Assembly (NCBI GenBank): GCA_009700815.1 | Contig: WLLG01000002.1 | Coordinates: 1 to 33,181, forward strand | DNA length: 33,181 nucleotides | Source: Actinomycetota bacterium | GTDB taxonomy: Bacteria; Actinomycetota; Acidimicrobiia; Acidimicrobiales; Microtrichaceae | Reading direction: 5' to 3' | Part shown: positions 16,001 through 22,353 of the stretch, piece by piece | How positions within the stretch are numbered: the stretch's first letter is position 1 | Layout: each line of letters opens with the position of its first letter | Made by a program: the position numbers and the translations under genes | The notes under the pieces: model-generated | Seen by the model: the letters and a program-made list of their open reading frames with translations, nothing else | What the model was told of the DNA's origin: nothing | The model's database searches: none

Positions 16001-16798
16001 ATGCACTCACGACGTAACCCCGAAGAACCACTTGTTCCACCACATCGTCTTGGCGAACTCCTGTGCGAGGCTCGCTTGCACCAAGGGCTCAGTTTGGATG
16101 CCGCTGCTAACGAACTCGGGCCCGACTGGTCAGCTCTGACCCTGCTCGAGATCGAAACTGGCTACCGAACAATTCCAGATCAGGACCTGCTGATTCTGAC
16201 CGAGATGTACAAGATCGACACTGCAGCGCTGATCCCCTCGCGTTCTCACCTAGTACTCGAGATCGACGATCGAATCCAAGATCGAGGCAACCTAACGGTC
16301 CACTTTGTAGGTGGTGCAGGTGGCCCCGGCGATGAAGCTGAGAGTGCCGAGGCTGGGGAAGTGCTGACCCGCTATCTTGCTGCGCTGTATTCGATGCGTG
16401 GCATTGAACCAGGTGAGATCATTCCGCTCCGCAAGCCCGACATGAAGGTGCTCGCAGAGGCACTTGGGCGATCCGCAGAGCAAATTGAGCAGGAACTCAT
16501 TGAGATGATGCTGCTCAGCACAGAGTCGGTTCGAACTCGCGGTTCGAGGTTGCGAAATCGCGTGCTGATCCCAGCGCTCGGCATAGTTGTGGCCGTTACG
16601 GCCGTTGGCATGCTGCTGCTAGTCAGCGAAGAAAGTGGCGCCACCGACGCAGTGCAGTCTGGGGTTCAGCCCGCTGCCGCAGCTTCTGAGTCTGTCAACC
16701 CATCAGTGGGTTCGGCGGTCCCTACCGAGATTGGTGATGCAGTAGTTCAGGAGCGGTTGCCTGACGGATCCCCAGGACCGGTCCTGACCCGAGACTGA
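16001..16798 (+). CDS. Membrane-anchored helix-turn-helix protein
   Basis: The 265-residue protein starts with an XRE-like helix-turn-helix (about residues 15–70: LGELLCEARLHQGLSLDAAA and WSALTLLEIETGYRTIP). A second helical region follows at about 120–175 (VLTRYLAALYSMRGI and LAEALGRSAEQIEQELIEMM), which may be a second HTH-like unit. After a basic stretch (RGSRLRNR) there is one transmembrane helix (about 188–208, VLIPALGIVVAVTAVGMLLL), then a disordered Ala/Ser/Val tail outside the membrane. The domain order recalls RodZ but the similarity is only architectural. The ATG at 16001 has GGGAG 9 nt upstream; a GTG at 15974 would add nine residues. Neighbours give no clear function. It could couple an envelope state to DNA binding or simply anchor a partner. 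Confidence 0.75.
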   Translation: MHSRRNPEEPLVPPHRLGELLCEARLHQGLSLDAAANELGPDWSALTLLEIETGYRTIPDQDLLILTEMYKIDTAALIPSRSHLVLEIDDRIQDRGNLTVHFVGGAGGPGDEAESAEAGEVLTRYLAALYSMRGIEPGEIIPLRKPDMKVLAEALGRSAEQIEQELIEMMLLSTESVRTRGSRLRNRVLIPALGIVVAVTAVGMLLLVSEESGATDAVQSGVQPAAAASESVNPSVGSAVPTEIGDAVVQERLPDGSPGPVLTRD

Positions 16799-16825
16799 GT
16801 TCTGAACTGCTGGGGCCTGACTCCT

Positions 16826-16893
16826 GCAAGCTAGGGCCCTCAGCAAACTAGGGCCCTCTGCAAACTAGGGCCCTCTGCAAACTAGGGTCCCCT
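16826..16893. repeat. 17-bp intergenic tandem repeat, 4 copies, with AGGGCCCT palindrome
   Basis: Units near GCAAACTAGGGCCCTCT start at 16826, 16843, 16860 and 16877. Each contains the palindrome AGGGCCCT; in the last copy it is changed to AGGGTCCC. The array ends 2 bp before the ATG of the cupredoxin gene, so the AGGG of the last copy could act as its ribosome binding site. Confidence 0.93.
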
Positions 16894-16895
16894 GC

Positions 16896-17351
16896 ATGAT
16901 TCGACTTCGATCTGCTGGATTCTTTGTCCTAGCTAGCTGCTTCGTTCTAGCCGTGAGTTGCGCCGGTTCTAACTCTGCGGGTTCTCCAGATCCATCTGCT
17001 TCACCTGGTGATCAAGCAACTCAGGGTCTACCTGAAGTGCCGCAAAGCAAATTTGTAGACAAGACATCGCTTCCCGAGGTGACCGTCATTGTCAAGGACA
17101 ACGTGTACTCCCCGCAGTACATCACGGTCTCGCCTGGAACCAAAGTTGTGTTTAACAATCAGGGCCGGAACCCTCACAATGTGATTCCTGTGCAGAAAGG
17201 CGCATTCGAGCAGATCGCTACTGATGACCTGCAGCCTGATGAGCAGGCTCAGGTGATTTTCGACGAACCGGGCATGTATCCCTACTACTGCTCGCTACAC
17301 GGAACTCCTAAAGCCGGAATGAACGGTCGGGTTCAAGTAGCAGAGAGCTAG
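16896..17351 (+). CDS. Cupredoxin-domain lipoprotein (plastocyanin/azurin-like)
   Basis: This small secreted copper protein probably carries electrons or binds copper at the outer face of the cytoplasmic membrane. The signal peptide (residues 1–21) ends in a lipobox with Cys22 (LAVSC). A Ser/Pro/Gly linker precedes the cupredoxin fold from about residue 58. All four type 1 copper ligands are visible: His94 in NPHNV, Cys132 and His135 in YYCSLHG, and Met142 in AGMNG. The length, 151 residues, is normal. The ATG at 16896 lies right after a 17-bp repeat array; the nearest ribosome binding site candidate is AGGG in the last repeat. It is convergent with the DUF1996/beta-helix lipoprotein pair, which may share an extracytoplasmic function. 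Confidence 0.9.
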   Translation: MIRLRSAGFFVLASCFVLAVSCAGSNSAGSPDPSASPGDQATQGLPEVPQSKFVDKTSLPEVTVIVKDNVYSPQYITVSPGTKVVFNNQGRNPHNVIPVQKGAFEQIATDDLQPDEQAQVIFDEPGMYPYYCSLHGTPKAGMNGRVQVAES

Positions 17352-17386
17352 GAACTACGACGAGTGCTTCTGGCCGGAGGGGCTGT

Positions 17387-18331
17387 CTACTTAGGACCAA
17401 AAAGTGGGTCTTCATCTCGGTTCGAAGAGAGTCCACAGACCACATCGCGGTTCAGGCAGAGCTTGACCTCGTTCTCTAATCCTTCTTGGTCCCAGGAATT
17501 GATGAAGTCGGCATGGATTCCATAGGTCGAGCCCGATGCCAGCGTTAGGTCGTGACCAGCCCCAGAGATTGGGTAGGCCACTGCAAAGGTCAACTGCGGA
17601 ACGTGAACGGGGTGAGTCTTGGGGCACAGGCCTTGCGAGCTATTGACCATATGGCTGCGGTGATTCTTGCTGTCTGTGTTTACGCCATCCCAACAATCAG
17701 GAAATGTTATGACGGCTCGAAGTGGCGCCGAAGCCGGACACTGCGGGGGCGATGCGTCATGGGCGGAGGACACGCCGCAGGCCCAGCCTGCAAGGTCGGG
17801 GGAGAGGGGTTCGGTTGCAGTCATGTCACCGGCAATGATGTGAAGCCCTTCTGGGAAGGTCACCACATCTTTCGGGTTCACCCCCGGTGCTGCTCGGTAA
17901 TAGGCAACTGACTTCACCGGGGTGACGACTTGGCCGTTATCTCTGAGTTGCGGGGCCCAATACGCAGCAGTGTCTCGCTGCTTCTGACAAGTTGTAGCGC
18001 CCTTGAGTAGCGAGGCCGTAGAGGAGTCTGCGTTCGTGCTGCTGTTGCCAAAAAAGTCGTGCTCATGAGACATGCCGGGTTCGCCAGGAAACACGATCGG
18101 GTCATCCGGCGCAGAGTGGCTATAACCGCAGTCCGTCACGAACTGTCCGGCTAATCCCTGTGGGCCAGTGTGGCGGGCAGGGGAGAGGGGGCTCACCTGC
18201 GCTCTAGGGGGCTGCCCCGAGTTGCCTGCAGCCTCTGATATTGAGCAGGCCCCGAGCAAGAGTGCTGCACTGCTCATCAAGGCGATGGCAGCTGCACCCT
18301 GTGCTCGAGGCCTACTGAACAGCGAGGTCAT
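17387..18331 (-). CDS. DUF1996-domain lipoprotein
   Basis: The 314-residue protein has a signal peptide with a lipobox at Cys29 (LLLGAC). The rest, from about residue 60, is a DUF1996 domain: MSHEHDFFGN near its start, AYYRAAP, then ITFPDCWDG, the characteristic Trp/Asp motif, and AYPISGAGHDLTLASG. DUF1996 is widespread in secreted fungal and actinobacterial proteins; its biochemical role is not established. Several His, Asp and Cys residues are conserved-looking (HEHD, DCWDG), which could bind metal or sugar; this is speculation. Its start overlaps the stop of the beta-helix gene by 4 bp (ATGA), so the two are a translationally coupled pair. Confidence 0.85.
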   Translation of the reverse strand: MTSLFSRPRAQGAAAIALMSSAALLLGACSISEAAGNSGQPPRAQVSPLSPARHTGPQGLAGQFVTDCGYSHSAPDDPIVFPGEPGMSHEHDFFGNSSTNADSSTASLLKGATTCQKQRDTAAYWAPQLRDNGQVVTPVKSVAYYRAAPGVNPKDVVTFPEGLHIIAGDMTATEPLSPDLAGWACGVSSAHDASPPQCPASAPLRAVITFPDCWDGVNTDSKNHRSHMVNSSQGLCPKTHPVHVPQLTFAVAYPISGAGHDLTLASGSTYGIHADFINSWDQEGLENEVKLCLNRDVVCGLSSNRDEDPLFGPK

Positions 18332-19779
18332 GTACCTGCGGGGCGAGCGGGCAGAGCAATTGCGTCGATATCCACTTTTGGCGGACCGGTCGGCGCTGGG
18401 GTCACCGGTGCCTTTGCCGCATTTGGCATGTTGGGTTGAGCTGCAGGCTCGGGGGTTGTCTTGTACGTACCCTCGGGCGGTGCTGCTGCCGGTGATCCCA
18501 ACAAGCCCAGCAAGTCGAGTGCCCCCGCATCCCAGCTGCCGCCATTGCCCTCAGCATCGCAAGGGGCGAGTGCCTGAAGGTCATTCGGGGCGCTCGTGGC
18601 AAAGGTGTTACCGCTAAAGCAGTTGCGCAGCATGTCGGTTGTGACTCCAAGTCCCAGCAGGTCGACAGTTCCAACAGCTAGATCTGCTGCACCCGAACCG
18701 GAGATGGTGTTATCCAAAATCCGATTCTCATACGGGTTCCAAAATACGACGCAGCCCTTGAGTAGACCATCAACTGCTTTGCAGTCAGCAGCGGGAATGG
18801 GAGGGACCTCTACGTCATGGGTTTCTGAACAAGGGGTGTCCCACTCGGCAGCCTCGGGCGCTAGGTCGCTTGCGTCCTCTTCTGGGTAGGGCACAAGGCC
18901 AATTCCGGTTCGCTTGTGATTGAACACTTGGTTCCGCTGTACCAGGTTTCGTACGCCACCGGGCAGCAAAATCCCGTTGCCCTGGGCAAGCAAAGCAACC
19001 TCGATGGCTGGGGCTACTTCGTTGTTGTTTTCGTAGACCAGATTGCCCACCACCGTGGTGTCACGTTCTGGGTAGCAGAGTTCGTAACTGCCACTGTTCG
19101 GTACGACACCGGCACGGTTGTTCCTGAATGTTGAGTTCACAATGTACAAATCACCGCCAGAGTTCGTGCCGGAGTAACCCAAGCCGTTGTTCTCCGAAAT
19201 CACGTTGTCGATGAGCGCATTGCAGGGATAGCACTCGCCAATATAAAAGCCGGCGTCGGGGCTACCCGATCCGAGTGAATTGTCGAGTTGTCCGTTCACT
19301 GCGTCGAATGCATAGATCCCGTAATCTCCGTTGCGGTAGGCCGTCAGGTAAGAGCCGCGGTATCCCTCTACGCCAGTCCAATAAAAGCCATTGGAAGTAA
19401 AGTTGCGGGCCGTCATGTTTTCGACCACTACGCCGTTGGCTTCGAGTATGCGAACACCGTTTTCAAGCTTGAACTGTCCATCGAGGATCACCGTATTGCG
19501 GTCAAGTCCCCGCAGCGTCAGGTCGTCCGTCGTGACATCAACATCTTCGTTGTAGACCCCCGGGCTAATCAGGATGAGGGCGCCCGGCTTTGCCGCATCA
19601 ACGGCATCTTGGATGGTGGGCTGGTCAGCAGGAACCGCAATAGTCATGGCCGAATCTGAACCTGAATCAGCGTTATTTGAGTCTCCTCCCGATTCGCTGT
19701 CAGACCCGCTGCAAGCTGTAGCGAATAGTGCAAGTGTGGCCAAAAATGCCAACATGAGCTTGAAAGTTGCCTTGCGCAT
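18328..19779 (-). CDS. Right-handed parallel beta-helix lipoprotein
   Basis: The ATG at 19779 (483 residues) has AGGGG 6 nt upstream; an in-frame start at 19809 would place ten extra residues before the signal peptide. The signal peptide ends in a lipobox at Cys23 (FATAC), followed by a Ser/Asp/Gly linker. From about residue 45 the chain follows the parallel beta-helix pattern of NosD/pectate-lyase-like folds: TIQDAVDAAKPGALILISPG, LTLRGLDRNTVILDG, VVVENMTARNF, and ALIDNVISENN. The C-terminal 60 residues are Pro/Ala-rich. Proteins of this class bind or cleave polysaccharides, or, like NosD, assist copper-enzyme maturation. No catalytic motif is obvious. It is the first gene of a pair with the DUF1996 lipoprotein and faces the cupredoxin gene. 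Confidence 0.82.
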   Translation of the reverse strand: MRKATFKLMLAFLATLALFATACSGSDSESGGDSNNADSGSDSAMTIAVPADQPTIQDAVDAAKPGALILISPGVYNEDVDVTTDDLTLRGLDRNTVILDGQFKLENGVRILEANGVVVENMTARNFTSNGFYWTGVEGYRGSYLTAYRNGDYGIYAFDAVNGQLDNSLGSGSPDAGFYIGECYPCNALIDNVISENNGLGYSGTNSGGDLYIVNSTFRNNRAGVVPNSGSYELCYPERDTTVVGNLVYENNNEVAPAIEVALLAQGNGILLPGGVRNLVQRNQVFNHKRTGIGLVPYPEEDASDLAPEAAEWDTPCSETHDVEVPPIPAADCKAVDGLLKGCVVFWNPYENRILDNTISGSGAADLAVGTVDLLGLGVTTDMLRNCFSGNTFATSAPNDLQALAPCDAEGNGGSWDAGALDLLGLLGSPAAAPPEGTYKTTPEPAAQPNMPNAAKAPVTPAPTGPPKVDIDAIALPARPAGT

Positions 19780-19902
19780 TTCATCCCCTTTGAGGTCGCG
19801 TAGGTACACGACAAGGTCTAATCATGCCCCACAGCTTGCGAGGAGTGACGCATTATTGGACTGCTGTTTCTTGAGGCCGCTAGTTGCTGGCAAACTAACG
19901 AC

Positions 19903-20475
19903 ATGCGCGACTGGTTCGTGGGTGGAGCGGTGATCCAAGCTGGATCCCTCGCGGCCAACAACTCTGCCGGTTCAAGTCCGGCCTCTCTTCAGGATGCAGG
20001 GCAGGCAGGGGATGCAGGGCAGGCACCCTCCGGCGTGCTGCTCGTAGAGAACCTCCGACAGAACGGCAAGTCGGACTGGACAACTCCCGGCGGTGTCATC
20101 GATCCTGGCGAGACTCTGCTGAGCGGACTGACGCGAGAGGTTCGCGAAGAGACTGGTCTGAACGTGATGCGTTGGTCGGGTTTGCTCTACGAGATTCTTG
20201 TAGAGGCTCCTGGGCTGAACTGGCGGCTCCGTGTCGAGGTGCACCTTGCTCTCGAGGTGCATGGAGAGGTGACGCTCGGCCATGACCCGGACGGCATCGT
20301 GATTTCATCTGACTGGGTGTCACCGCAGGTCTGTGCTGAGCGGTTGCAGCATGCACAGCCTTGGGTTCGCGAGCCGTTGATGGAGTGGATGACAGAGAGA
20401 TTCGAGTCTCCACGAGAATTTGTTTATGAGTTGCACGGAGATGCCCCGCATGATGTCTCGGTAACTCGCAAGTGA
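19903..20475 (+). CDS. Nudix hydrolase, upstream partner of dinB
   Basis: Nudix enzymes hydrolyse nucleoside diphosphates linked to another group. The Nudix box occupies residues 64–86: GGVIDPGE, seven residues, then REVREETGL, with all the metal-binding Glu residues. The first strand (DWFVGGAVIQ) is separated from the next (SGVLLVEN) by an unusual insertion of about 30 residues rich in Ala, Ser and Gly, partly made of two 18-bp repeats. The length of 190 residues is close to normal apart from that. Its TGA stop overlaps the GTG start of dinB by 4 bp, so the two are coupled; sanitising damaged nucleotides beside a lesion-bypass polymerase is an attractive but unproven link. Confidence 0.87.
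   Translation: MRDWFVGGAVIQAGSLAANNSAGSSPASLQDAGQAGDAGQAPSGVLLVENLRQNGKSDWTTPGGVIDPGETLLSGLTREVREETGLNVMRWSGLLYEILVEAPGLNWRLRVEVHLALEVHGEVTLGHDPDGIVISSDWVSPQVCAERLQHAQPWVREPLMEWMTERFESPREFVYELHGDAPHDVSVTRK
19992..20027 (+). repeat. 18-bp tandem duplication in the Nudix gene
   Basis: Two copies, at 19992 and 20010, differ only at the last two bases (unit begins GGATGCAGGGCAGGCA). They add six residues to a loop insertion of the Nudix protein. Confidence 0.85.
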
Positions 20476-21830
20476 GCCAAGATTCGGCTCGGGTAATTCT
20501 TCATGTGGACATGGATGCATTCTTTGCATCGGTGGAACTCCTCCGCCACCCAGAGCTTCGAGGGTTGCCCGTTGTGGTTGGCGGCACCGGCGATCGAGGC
20601 GTAGTCGCGGCCGCCTCGTATGAGGCCCGTTCCTACGGTGTCTACTCGGCAATGTCCTCGGTCCAAGCGCGACGCCTGTGTCCCGACGCAGTGTTCTTGC
20701 AGGGCGACCATGCTCACTACAGCCGCACCTCGGCCGTCATCATGGAAATATTTCGGACCCTAACTCCGCTGGTTGAACCGCTCAGCCTTGATGAAGCCTT
20801 CCTCGATATCTCAGGGTCTCGTCGCCTACTTGGGGAGCCTTTGGATGTGGCTCAGCGGCTGCGGTGCAGCGTCAAAGAAGAGACAGGTCTGTCCTGCTCG
20901 TTGGGCATAGCGCCGAATAAGTTTCTGGCGAAGCTCGCAACCACCTCGGCCAAACCAACTGCCTCCCGCGGTGGCCCCATTGAAGGCCCAGGGGTGGCTG
21001 TGGTGTCGCCGGGTGAGGAGCTTGAGTTTCTGCACCCGCTGCCAGTGGGGCGGCTCTGGGGCGTAGGCCCCGCCACGTTGGCAAAGCTCGCACCCCTTGG
21101 CGTAGTCACCATTGGGGACTTGTCAGAGGTTCCGCAGGAGCTGCTAGTGGTTGTTCTTGGCCCTGGTGCTGGGGCGCATCTTCATCAACTGTCTCTGGGC
21201 CGCGATAACCGTCCTGTCGTGGCGAACTCCGAACCCAAGTCCATGAGCCAGGAACAGACCTTCGCTCAAGACATTTCCTCGATGGATGCGCTCCGATCAG
21301 AGCTCGTTCGTCAGAGCGAAGCAGTTGCGAGCCGCCTGCGTCATCACGGGTACCGAGGCAGAACCGTGCAACTCAAGGTTCGGTATCGAGATTTCACTAC
21401 GGTCACTCGTTCGCAGACCCTCGAGGCTCCAACCGATCGCGGCACTGACCTGGTGCGAACTGCTTGGTCGCTTTTGTTGCGGTTGCCAGTTGAACGAGGC
21501 GTGAGATTGCTTGGAGTGGGAGTGGCGAATCTCCTGCGTGGCGAGTTGCAACAGCAACTCTCCTTCGATGACGCTCTTGCTGGCCTGCGGGACGACCCGG
21601 GGCGACGCAACCCAAGCCGAGCAGCCCTTGACGCATCTGACTCCGAGTGGGATGCCACGAACTCTGCCGTGGATGCTATTCGGAACAAATTTGGTGCGGA
21701 ACTGATTGGTCCTGCTCGTCTTGCTGGTCAAGCCAAACAGGCTCACGGCCAGCAATGGGGACCCGCTGCGGAACATGATGTGGATACGGCGAGCAAGTCG
21801 GGTGTGCCGCCGCCGGCTGAGACTTCCTGA
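20472..21830 (+). CDS. dinB: DNA polymerase IV (Y-family)
   Basis: DinB is an error-prone polymerase that copies past damaged bases. Catalytic residues are present: Asp13 in HVDMDAFFASVE, and Asp107 and Glu108 in SLDEAFLD. CSLGIAPNKFLAKLAT and the helix-hairpin-helix segment VGRLWGVGPATLAKL follow, and then the little-finger domain (about 250–365). QQQLSFDD after that resembles a beta-clamp-binding motif. The protein of 452 residues is longer than E. coli Pol IV (351), with an actinobacterial-type tail (VDAIRNKFGAELIGPARL) and a low-complexity end of about 40 residues. The GTG start at 20472 overlaps the Nudix stop by 4 bp. No LexA-type operator was recognised upstream of the pair. Confidence 0.95.
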   Translation: MSQDSARVILHVDMDAFFASVELLRHPELRGLPVVVGGTGDRGVVAAASYEARSYGVYSAMSSVQARRLCPDAVFLQGDHAHYSRTSAVIMEIFRTLTPLVEPLSLDEAFLDISGSRRLLGEPLDVAQRLRCSVKEETGLSCSLGIAPNKFLAKLATTSAKPTASRGGPIEGPGVAVVSPGEELEFLHPLPVGRLWGVGPATLAKLAPLGVVTIGDLSEVPQELLVVVLGPGAGAHLHQLSLGRDNRPVVANSEPKSMSQEQTFAQDISSMDALRSELVRQSEAVASRLRHHGYRGRTVQLKVRYRDFTTVTRSQTLEAPTDRGTDLVRTAWSLLLRLPVERGVRLLGVGVANLLRGELQQQLSFDDALAGLRDDPGRRNPSRAALDASDSEWDATNSAVDAIRNKFGAELIGPARLAGQAKQAHGQQWGPAAEHDVDTASKSGVPPPAETS

Positions 21831-21905
21831 AGGATCAAAAACTGCCCGACCCCACGAACGGGTGAAATTGGCAGTATCTTTAGGGAGTTGAAGGAAGTAT
21901 CTTTG

Positions 21906-21937
21906 AACAAAAGCAGCACAGAACAAACGCAGCACAC
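21906..21937. repeat. 16-bp intergenic tandem duplication
   Basis: Units AACAAAAGCAGCACAG (21906) and AACAAACGCAGCACAC (21922) differ at two positions. The same intergenic region has a direct repeat AGTATCTTT at 21873 and 21896, 23 bp apart. Either could be regulatory for the DUF3040 gene. Confidence 0.75.
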
Positions 21938-21963
21938 TTATCATGACAATCGGGTGATCAGAC

Positions 21964-22353
21964 ATGCCGCTCTCTGAGGACGAACAGCGAATCCTGGGCG
22001 AGATTGAACAAAATTTGCGCGCCAGCGACCCAGACCTTGCTCGGCAGGTCGGTTCTACAACTGTGTATACCGAGTCCATGCGGCGTCTCAAGTGGGGCGT
22101 GTTTGGTTTTGTTCTGGCGCTCATCGCTTCGGTGCTCTTGCTAGCAGTCAGCTATTTGGCTGCCTTCGCTGGCTTTCTTGTCGTCTTTGCACTGGCCATC
22201 TTTATTGAGTCTCATGCCCGTCAACTTGGGCGCGCCGGCATGAACGAGGCCACCCAGGCCCTGCGTAATAACGGCAGCGGAAGTCTGAAGGACTACTTCA
22301 ACGATGCCAGCACAAAGGCAAAAGACCGACTGCGTCGTCCCGAGGACGAATAG
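21964..22353 (+). CDS. DUF3040 membrane protein
   Basis: The 129-residue protein matches the actinobacterial DUF3040 family: N-terminal PLSEDEQRILGEIEQNLRA, then two transmembrane helices (about residues 42–62, WGVFGFVLALIASVLLLAVS, and 64–80, AAFAGFLVVFALAIF), and a charged C-terminus. In many Actinomycetota a DUF3040 gene lies between dinB and the mraZ division cluster, as here, although the intervening region is larger in this window. Function is not known; a division- or envelope-related role is inferred from context. Its last 61 bp overlap the 3' end of the convergent transglutaminase gene. No Shine–Dalgarno sequence is clear before the ATG. Confidence 0.9.
   Translation: MPLSEDEQRILGEIEQNLRASDPDLARQVGSTTVYTESMRRLKWGVFGFVLALIASVLLLAVSYLAAFAGFLVVFALAIFIESHARQLGRAGMNEATQALRNNGSGSLKDYFNDASTKAKDRLRRPEDE

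Noticed and set aside
16826..16893. Possible CRISPR-like array
   Set aside because: The 17-bp units are directly adjacent without spacers and no cas genes are present.
19966..19982. Possible tRNA gene
   Set aside because: Only the T-arm is present. No matching acceptor stem, D-arm or anticodon arm could be found upstream, and the sequence lies within a complete Nudix gene.
21297..22124. 275-codon antisense frame over dinB, the intergenic region and DUF3040
   Set aside because: It runs opposite to two well-supported genes and is rich in Arg and Ser, with no recognisable domain. It is a shadow frame.
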